From positions 1 through 34,007 of IMG/VR virus record IMGVR_UViG_3300046522_000170: a stretch of DNA of 34,007 nt; one strand, 5' to 3'. The stretch's first letter is position 1, and each line of letters starts with the position of its first letter. The notes beneath the pieces are model-generated. The model was not told where the DNA came from. It saw only the letters and a list, made by a program, of their open reading frames with translations, and ran no database searches. Below are positions 29,203-34,007 of the stretch, one piece after another. The position numbers and the translations under genes are program-made. The stretch comes from a virus.

Positions 29203-29916
29203 ATGGCTGCGATTACCGCTGCAGTAGTTGTGGGCGCCGGCATGGCCTACTCGGCCAACCGGCAGGGCGCGGCCCAGAAGAAGGCCGGACGTGCGCAGGC
29301 CAGCGCCGCCCAGCAGACGCTGGATACCCAGCAGGGCATCTACAACCAGTCGCGCGAAGACGCGATGCCGTTCTACAACGCCGGAACCAATGCACTGGGC
29401 CAGCTGGAGGCCGTCAACCGCGGCGACTACTCCGGCTTCGAGAACAGCCCGGACTACCTCTACGCGCGCGGCCAGACTCAGCAGGGTGTGGAGCGCGGCG
29501 CGTCGGCCCGGGGCAGCCTGTACGCCGGCGGCACCAACGTGGATCTCGCCAACGCTCTCAACGGCATCGCCAGCCAGAACCTGGGCAACTACACCAACCG
29601 GCTGACTGGCCTGGCACAGATGGGACAGGGCCAGTCGCAGTACCTGGGTCAGCTCGGGCAGAACTATGGCAACCAGTTCGCCAATGCGATGGGCATCAAG
29701 GGCAACGCCAACGCACAGATCGCATCTGCCGGGCCGATGACGCAGGCCGGCTACGGCAATGCGCTGGCCTCGGCGGCGAGCACCTATCTGGGTGCGTCCG
29801 GCGGCGGCGGGAACAGCCTCGGAAGCCTGCAGGGCTTCGGCAACAACATGGACGGCCTGATGGCCCAGCCCGGCGCCCAGCGCCAGTCCAGCTTCAACTT
29901 TCTGGGGCGCGTGTAA
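29203..29916 (+). CDS. Ejection-type virion protein 1 (P22 gp7-like position)
   Basis: A 237-residue protein with an N-terminal hydrophobic stretch (AAITAAVVVGAGMAYSANRQ) and then Ala/Gln/Gly/Asn-rich repeats (GQSQYLGQLGQNYGNQFANA; a GASGGGGNSLGSL linker). Such low-complexity sequence and the position after the tail accessory genes fit the internal proteins that P22 ejects with DNA (gp7, gp16, gp20). AAGGA stands eight bases before the ATG. Confidence 0.78.
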   Translation: MAAITAAVVVGAGMAYSANRQGAAQKKAGRAQASAAQQTLDTQQGIYNQSREDAMPFYNAGTNALGQLEAVNRGDYSGFENSPDYLYARGQTQQGVERGASARGSLYAGGTNVDLANALNGIASQNLGNYTNRLTGLAQMGQGQSQYLGQLGQNYGNQFANAMGIKGNANAQIASAGPMTQAGYGNALASAASTYLGASGGGGNSLGSLQGFGNNMDGLMAQPGAQRQSSFNFLGRV

Positions 29917-29919
29917 GCC

Positions 29920-31356
29920 ATGGACAACTACCAGCAGAATTTCCTCAGCAGTCTGGCCGGCGGCTACCAGTTCGGCCAGCAGATCAAGAAGCAGCGCGAC
30001 AACAACCAGCTGAACCAGCTGGCGCAGACGGCGTACGCCGCGCCGCCAGAGCAGCAGCAGGCGCTGATCGGGCAGGCGATGGGTATCGATCGCACCGCAG
30101 GCGCAGCGCTGGAGAAGCAGGCGGCTACGTCGGAGGAGCAGCGCACCACCTCCATGGTCAACATGGCGAAAATGCTGATGTCAGTTCCTCCGGAGGCACG
30201 CCAGGGGCTTTACGACAATCGGATGCTCCCCGCTTTGCGCAGCCTTGGAGTTCAGGCTCCGCAATGGTCCCCGGAATCCGAGCCCATCATCATGAAGAGC
30301 GCTCAGGACATCTACTCTGCCTCCATGGGTGGTGGCCAGACGCCGACGGATGTCCGTTCGTTCCAGATGATGACGAAGGGCATGAGTCCGGAGGACATCG
30401 AACGAGCCCGTCGCATCAACCTTGGCCTGGACGGGCGCGCCTCCTCGTCTGGTTTTACCGCCGTCAAGTTCACCGGGCCGGATGGCCGCGAACGCGTCGG
30501 GTCCTTCAATGGCCGGACGGGCCAGATCGATCTGCCGGACGGCACCAGCTTCAACCCGCAGACCGGGGCGCTCTCGCAGACCGCAGGCATGCCGCAGGGG
30601 GCAGCTCAGCCCTCAGTGCAGGCCACCGTTTTCCGCGCCCCCAATGGCGAAGTGATCGATGTTTCCCAGATCACCGAGCCGGGGCTGCGCGAGTCGATCA
30701 TGCAGAACGCGGGTCAGTGGGGGCTGGTGCCGGATGGAGGCAGCGCACAACTACCGGCGCGCAACGTGTCGCCGGCGCAGGCAGGGGGCGGCATGTTTGT
30801 CGGCCGGGCCCCGGAAGAGCAGGCCGCTGCAACCGAGGCTGCGAAGCTCGGCGTGCAGGCTCAGTACCTGCCGCAGGAGCTGCAGGCCCGAACTCAGGCG
30901 GCCCTGGCCCAGAAGGCAGGTGAGGCGCAGGTTTCTGCGCAGGCAGATCAGGCGACGAGGGACCGGTCCAACTCCTCTGCATCGCAGGTCTACGAGACGG
31001 GCATGTCCGGTGTTTACGAGGGCATGCGGGGAACCGATACCGGCCCCATCGCCGGGCGACTGCCGGCTGTGACTACCGGGCAGCAGATCGCTCAAGGTGC
31101 AACGGCGGCGATGGCTCCCGTGCTGAAGCAGATGTTCAGGACGGCCGGCGAGGGCACCTTTACCGACAAGGACCAGGACCTGCTCATGCAGATGGTCCCG
31201 ACGCGCACCGACACGCCAGCTGCGCGCGAGGCAAAAATGGCGAACGTGGACAACATCGTGCGCGCGAAACTGGGCATGCCCCCGCCCAAGAAGGCGGTGA
31301 ACCCGCAGACCGGTGAAACCCTCTACCTCCGCTTCGGCCAGTGGGTGAAGAAATAA
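29920..31356 (+). CDS. Ejection-type virion protein 2
   Basis: A 478-residue soluble, Gln/Ala-rich protein: coiled N-terminus (FGQQIKKQRDNNQLNQLAQT), a small beta-domain (TAVKFTGPDGRERVGSFNGR) and a helical C-terminus that ends LYLRFGQWVKK. Position and composition suit P22 gp20 or gp16. ATG 29920 follows the previous stop by three bases; a TAATG overlap joins it to the next gene. Confidence 0.75.
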   Translation: MDNYQQNFLSSLAGGYQFGQQIKKQRDNNQLNQLAQTAYAAPPEQQQALIGQAMGIDRTAGAALEKQAATSEEQRTTSMVNMAKMLMSVPPEARQGLYDNRMLPALRSLGVQAPQWSPESEPIIMKSAQDIYSASMGGGQTPTDVRSFQMMTKGMSPEDIERARRINLGLDGRASSSGFTAVKFTGPDGRERVGSFNGRTGQIDLPDGTSFNPQTGALSQTAGMPQGAAQPSVQATVFRAPNGEVIDVSQITEPGLRESIMQNAGQWGLVPDGGSAQLPARNVSPAQAGGGMFVGRAPEEQAAATEAAKLGVQAQYLPQELQARTQAALAQKAGEAQVSAQADQATRDRSNSSASQVYETGMSGVYEGMRGTDTGPIAGRLPAVTTGQQIAQGATAAMAPVLKQMFRTAGEGTFTDKDQDLLMQMVPTRTDTPAAREAKMANVDNIVRAKLGMPPPKKAVNPQTGETLYLRFGQWVKK

Positions 31357-33041
31357 TGGCTACCCCTCCGCTTCCTCCCGGCTTCCAGCTGGAAGACGCC
31401 GGCCAGAATGACCAGCAGGCGAGTTCGGCCGTGCCCGCACTCCCGCCAGGGTTCGTCCTTGAAGGTGCTCAGGCCGATGCGGCTCCGCCGCAGTCTGCCT
31501 ATTCGCAGCCCGTCAGAACCCCGGAGGCGAGTTCGCTCTTCGGTAGGCTGATTAACCTGGCTTCCGGGCCTGCGCCGCTGCAGGGAAGCACGCCGGAGGA
31601 GCGGCGCGCAGATTACGAGAGCCGCCCCGCGTTGGTTCGCGCCGCTACCGGTGTCGGTCAGTTCGTGGACAGCAACATCCAGGGCATCTCGCAGCTGACC
31701 GGCACGCAGACGCCGGGGATGGCCGACAAGGGCGCGTTTACAGGTGGCGTGGCTGACAGCGATCTCGTCACTGGGGCCGCGCGCATCGGATCCGAGCTGG
31801 GTGCGTGGGCGCTGCCCTTCTCCAAGGTCGCAAAAATCCCATCGATTGCTGGCCGGATTGCAGCAAGTGGCGCGCTCGGAGCCGGTTCGAGCGGGATTCG
31901 AGAGGCGGACTCGACTGAAGGCCGGCTCGGCAATATTGCAGCCGGAGCGCTAGGTGGTGGGTTGGGCGAGGCGGGCGGCAGCGCGCTCCGGGCCTTGGGC
32001 GCCAGAGCCACTCCAGCGATGACCGCGCTCTACAACGACGCCAAGAAGTTCGGGATTCAGCTGACGCCGGCGCAGCTATCGAACAGCCAGTTCGTGAAAC
32101 GCGCGCAAAACATCCTCTCGAACCTCCCGTTCTCTGGTGCCACGCGCACCTGGGAAAATCAGGTCGATCAGTTCAATCGCGCCGTTTCTCGCGAGTTCGG
32201 CGAGGATGCCCCCAAGATTACGCCCGAGGTGTTCGCCAGTGCCAAGTCTCGGATCGGTGCGGAGTTTGACGAGCTTTCGGGCAAGAGCACCTTGACGATC
32301 GGCGATGCGCTTTTGGACCGTCTGGGGTCTATCCAGAAGGATGCGCAGGAAATCGCAGACGATGGTGTGATTCGGGCTGTCGGTGGAGTTATCGACCGCA
32401 TGTTTCGGCAGTCGAAAGACGGGCAGCTCCCGGGGGCTGCCTATAAGTCGCTCGACAGCCAGCTCGGCAAGATCATGAAGGCCGGCGGCGAGAAGGCCCA
32501 CTACATCGGCGAGGTGCGTGACGCCATTCGTGAAGCGATGGACGAATCTATCGACCCGGCGATGCGCCAAGCATGGCAGCAGGCAAGGTCGCAGTATCGG
32601 GCGCTCAAGACCGTGGAGCCGTTGGTCGCCAAGAGTGCAGACGGATCGCTCTCGCCGGCGCAGCTCATGGGCCGTGTTACTGCAAACAATGCCGGCAAGT
32701 CAGCAATGGCGTCCGGACGAGGCGGCAATCTTGGCGAGCTCGCCAGAGTTGGCCAGGCTATGAAGTCGCCGACCAGCTCGGGCACCGTGGAAAACATGCT
32801 CGCCGCTCAATCGCTCAACCCGCTTGCATGGCCGCTGATTCTGGCGCGGGGCGCCGTAGGCGCTACTGCGGGGCGCGCCGGCAACAGCAACGCGCTTGCC
32901 AGGCTGATGGCCGACCCCGGGAGCCGTATCCCGGTGGCCAACATGCTTTCAAGGCTGATGGGGCCCAGCGGAGCTCTCTCCGCTCCCGCTGTCGCCGCTC
33001 CGGTCGTGGGTGATGAGCCGCGGAGGAACAACGGCCGCTGA
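31356..33041 (+). CDS. Ejection-type virion protein 3 (P22 gp16-like position)
   Basis: A 561-residue protein. It starts with two PPLPPGF/ALPPGFVLE repeats. A Gly/Ala-rich, membrane-seeking stretch follows (SIAGRIAASGALGAGSSGIR ... NIAAGALGGGLGEAGGSALR, about 165-220), then a long helical region (FDELSGKSTLTIGDALLDRL). The C-terminus is again Ala/Gly-rich (WPLILARGAVGATAGRAGNS). It probably forms part of the channel through which DNA enters the cell. Last gene before the P22 immI-like gap. The minus-strand gene overlaps its 3' end. Confidence 0.78.
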   Translation: MATPPLPPGFQLEDAGQNDQQASSAVPALPPGFVLEGAQADAAPPQSAYSQPVRTPEASSLFGRLINLASGPAPLQGSTPEERRADYESRPALVRAATGVGQFVDSNIQGISQLTGTQTPGMADKGAFTGGVADSDLVTGAARIGSELGAWALPFSKVAKIPSIAGRIAASGALGAGSSGIREADSTEGRLGNIAAGALGGGLGEAGGSALRALGARATPAMTALYNDAKKFGIQLTPAQLSNSQFVKRAQNILSNLPFSGATRTWENQVDQFNRAVSREFGEDAPKITPEVFASAKSRIGAEFDELSGKSTLTIGDALLDRLGSIQKDAQEIADDGVIRAVGGVIDRMFRQSKDGQLPGAAYKSLDSQLGKIMKAGGEKAHYIGEVRDAIREAMDESIDPAMRQAWQQARSQYRALKTVEPLVAKSADGSLSPAQLMGRVTANNAGKSAMASGRGGNLGELARVGQAMKSPTSSGTVENMLAAQSLNPLAWPLILARGAVGATAGRAGNSNALARLMADPGSRIPVANMLSRLMGPSGALSAPAVAAPVVGDEPRRNNGR

Positions 33042-33230
33042 CGTGTAGTACGGGCCAAGTTTGGCGGCTTTCCGAGCCGCTCGGGCCTCCTTCTTCAGCC
33101 GCGCCTTTTCATCTCGGCGCTCGTCGAATCGCTCGACAGCATCCCAGAACTGGCCGATTTTTTTGACTATCCAGGGGCTGAGCGCCGCAATGAACGCGAC
33201 GACAAAAAGTTGCTCCCAGTTGATGCTCAT
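32949..33230 (-). CDS. Minus-strand small membrane protein (93 aa)
   Basis: A 93-residue protein: an N-terminal membrane segment (LFVVAFIAALSPWIVKKIG, about 8-26), a highly charged helix (DAVERFDERRDEKARLKKEA) and a Pro/Ser tail that runs antisense over the end of the ejection gene. It lies where P22 has the minus-strand sieA/immI genes. There is no strong ribosome site before ATG 33230, and the last 30 codons overlap coding DNA, so the gene is probable rather than certain. Confidence 0.5.
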   Translation of the reverse strand: MSINWEQLFVVAFIAALSPWIVKKIGQFWDAVERFDERRDEKARLKKEARAARKAAKLGPYYTSAAVVPPRLITHDRSGDSGSGESSAGPHQP

Positions 33231-33385
33231 GGCCGGCGGCCCAGGTCGTCAGATGCCCGAATCCTACCACCGAACCCAGCCAGCCAATTCCGGAACCTAT
33301 TAGAAGGGGCCTGGCGATTCGGTACACAGACAGCAGAAAGTCGGGAAACCGACCGGCTGCCAGCTACACCATCCCCGGGGAGGGT

Positions 33386-33419
33386 TCAACGGAGGAGTTC
33401 CGTCACAGGCCTCCGTTGA
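33386..33419. repeat. Perfect 10-bp inverted repeat overlapping the moron -35 box
   Basis: TCAACGGAGG (33386-33395) and CCTCCGTTGA (33410-33419) are perfectly complementary with 14 bases between. The right arm runs into the TTGACG -35 box. This is a good candidate operator. Bases 33231-33385 hold no gene or further motif that I can see. Confidence 0.55.
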
Positions 33420-33443
33420 CGGTCCCGGCAGATGGCGTGTAAT
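33416..33443 (+). promoter_or_regulatory. Independent promoter of the 51-aa gene unit
   Basis: TTGACG (33416-33421, five of six) and TGTAAT (33438-33443, five of six) are 16 bases apart. The predicted start near 33450 gives a ~70-base leader with a hairpin, then the 51-aa gene. A promoter of this quality inside a late operon marks a separately expressed unit, probably active in the lysogen. Confidence 0.65.
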
Positions 33444-33455
33444 GCCCCAAAAGGC

Positions 33456-33488
33456 GAAGGGCCACCAGTTCGCACCTGGTAGCCCTTC
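33456..33488 (+). repeat. Thirteen-bp hairpin in the leader of the 51-aa gene
   Basis: GAAGGGCCACCAG and CTGGTAGCCCTTC pair over 13 positions with one mismatch around the loop TTCGCAC. It begins about six bases after the predicted transcript start and has no T run, so it is a leader hairpin (mRNA stability or regulation) and not a simple terminator. Confidence 0.55.
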
Positions 33489-33520
33489 AATGATCCACAC
33501 GTGTCGTACCACGGAGGACT

Positions 33521-33676
33521 ATGAACAATCGTACACCCAAAACGCACCTTGGAGTTAAAGGGGCCATGAGCGAAGAAGGCGCAGACCGGGCCGGCAACAA
33601 GCTGGCCCACGCGGCAGTGATTCTGGCCTACGGGCTGGCGATCGCCGCCGTCATCGCGGCTATCAAATGGTGGTAG
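33521..33676 (+). CDS. Small single-TM protein (51 aa), moron candidate
   Basis: ATG 33521 follows GGAGGACT. The 51 residues have a polar, basic start (MNNRTPKTHLGVKGAMSEEG) and one membrane segment (HAAVILAYGLAIAAVIAAIK) that ends in WW, so the N-terminus is in the cytoplasm or periplasm and the C-terminus just past the membrane. An internal ATG at 33566 is possible. It has its own promoter and terminator and lies between virion genes, the definition of a phage moron; envelope or superinfection effects are plausible, but there is no direct evidence. Confidence 0.7.
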   Translation: MNNRTPKTHLGVKGAMSEEGADRAGNKLAHAAVILAYGLAIAAVIAAIKWW

Positions 33677-33706
33677 CCGCCACCCGAACAACCCGAACCC
33701 ATAAGG

Positions 33707-33730
33707 CCCGCCTCGAGCGGGTTTCTTTTT
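33707..33730 (+). terminator. Terminator before the tail fibre gene
   Basis: Stem CCCGC / GCGGG around CTCGA, then TTTCTTTTT. It closes the 51-aa unit, 14 bases before the tail fibre ATG, and would also reduce read-through from the ejection genes. Confidence 0.85.
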
Positions 33731-33743
33731 GCCCGGAGATCCC

Positions 33744-34007
33744 ATGACCGCCTTCCGCTTCTACAACCCGGCCCCCGTGTTCTTCGACCTGCTCGGGCTG
33801 AAGCCGTGCGCCGGCGGGAGCCTGACGTTCTACGACAAGGGCACCACCACGCCGAAGATGACGTGGAGCGACCAGGGCATGACCATCCCGAACACCAATC
33901 CGGTGGCTCTGGACAGCGCTGGCCGGTCGAACACGAACATCTGGCTCGACGGCGGTTACACGGTGGTGCTGAAGGATTCGGCGAACGTCGTGATCTTCAC
34001 GCGCGAC
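33744..34007 (+). CDS. Tail fibre/tailspike, N-terminal part (cut by window edge)
   Basis: 88 codons are visible. FYNPAPVFFDLLGLKPCAGG, SLTFYDKGTTTPKMTWSDQG and NPVALDSAGRSNTNIWLDGG, then YTVVLKDSANVVIFTRD, are the typical N-terminal head/tail-binding domain of tailspikes and fibres (pattern GGxLxFYxxGTTTP...NPVxLDxxGR). It should attach the receptor-binding protein to the gp4/gp10-type tail. CCCGGAG precedes the ATG. The receptor-binding part is outside the window. Confidence 0.85.
   Translation, partial: MTAFRFYNPAPVFFDLLGLKPCAGGSLTFYDKGTTTPKMTWSDQGMTIPNTNPVALDSAGRSNTNIWLDGGYTVVLKDSANVVIFTRD

Larger units (their letters stand above)
45..34007. mobile_element. Integrated P22-like temperate phage (prophage), left portion
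   Basis: The span has an integrase next to a tRNA fragment, divergent early operons around a repressor/Cro pair, a replication and nin-like region, a lysis cassette, and a P22-type head and tail gene order (TerS, TerL, portal, scaffold, coat, gp4, gp10, ejection proteins, tail fibre). Nothing in it looks like a chromosomal housekeeping gene. The left boundary is the tRNA fragment; the right boundary is outside the window. Apart from one truncated gene and one apparently split tail gene the modules are complete, so the prophage may be functional. This last point is inference, because the right end is not visible. Confidence 0.93.

Noticed and set aside
33290-33400. Possible tRNA-like sequence (GGGTTCAAC resembling a T loop) before the moron promoter
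   Set aside because: No acceptor, D or anticodon stems can be drawn around it; the bases are part of the inverted repeat instead.

Overview
The window is the left 34 kb of an integrated temperate phage genome (prophage) in a high-GC gammaproteobacterium, most probably of the Xanthomonas/Stenotrophomonas/Lysobacter family. That host guess rests on base composition and on the flavour of the small phage proteins, not on a database match. The virion genes are of the P22 type (short-tailed): P22-like portal, scaffold, coat, tail accessory proteins gp4 and gp10, three ejection-type proteins, and the start of a tail fibre/tailspike. The right end of the prophage (attR) lies outside the window.

Layout. 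(1) 45-101: a 3' fragment of a tRNA-Leu(TAA) gene on the minus strand, taken as attL. (2) 195-9321, minus strand: a tightly overlapping early-left operon. Read in the direction of transcription it has about nine small proteins, a remnant gene, RecT, a YqaJ/lambda-Exo nuclease, four more unknown or small genes, a C5 DNA methyltransferase with a repeated recognition region, excisionase and integrase. Most junctions are ATGA or GTGA stop/start overlaps. It is driven by a good sigma70 promoter (PL, 9372-9400) covered by repressor-type operators. (3) 9470-10819, minus strand: a three-gene immunity operon (CI-like repressor, unknown protein, two-TM membrane protein). (4) 10905-16869, plus strand: a Cro-like protein, a terminator, a CII-position HTH protein, a replication organizer (O-like) carrying a candidate origin, DnaB helicase, a phosphatase, NinB, small nucleases and a Q-position protein. 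(5) 16896-16977: a lambda pR'/tR'-like late promoter and terminator. (6) 16989-18699: endolysin, two holin-like proteins and a spanin pair. (7) 18692-33041: packaging and virion genes. (8) 33042-33740: a moron-type slot at the place where P22 carries immI, with a minus-strand membrane protein and an independent plus-strand unit (promoter, two inverted repeats, 51-aa membrane protein, terminator). (9) 33744-end: partial tail fibre/tailspike.

How it fits together. The repressor and the Cro-like protein should compete for 14-bp operators (consensus ATTCGGnnCGGAAT) that occur in pairs exactly 23 bp apart at both PL and the rightward promoter region. Terminators after cro, after the late promoter and inside the portal gene imply antitermination control as in lambda and P22. 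After induction, Exo/RecT, NinB, O and DnaB would replicate and recombine the genome, the methyltransferase would protect or mark it, and the Q-position protein would open the late operon.

Most unusual points: a gp10-type tail gene apparently split by an inserted Ig + adhesin-like module, with the displaced gp10 C-terminus now a separate 75-aa gene; a 2-oxoglutarate oxygenase/acetyltransferase pair inside the virion operon; seven tandem recognition repeats in the methyltransferase; a truncated gene kept in phase with recT; and the immI-position moron.
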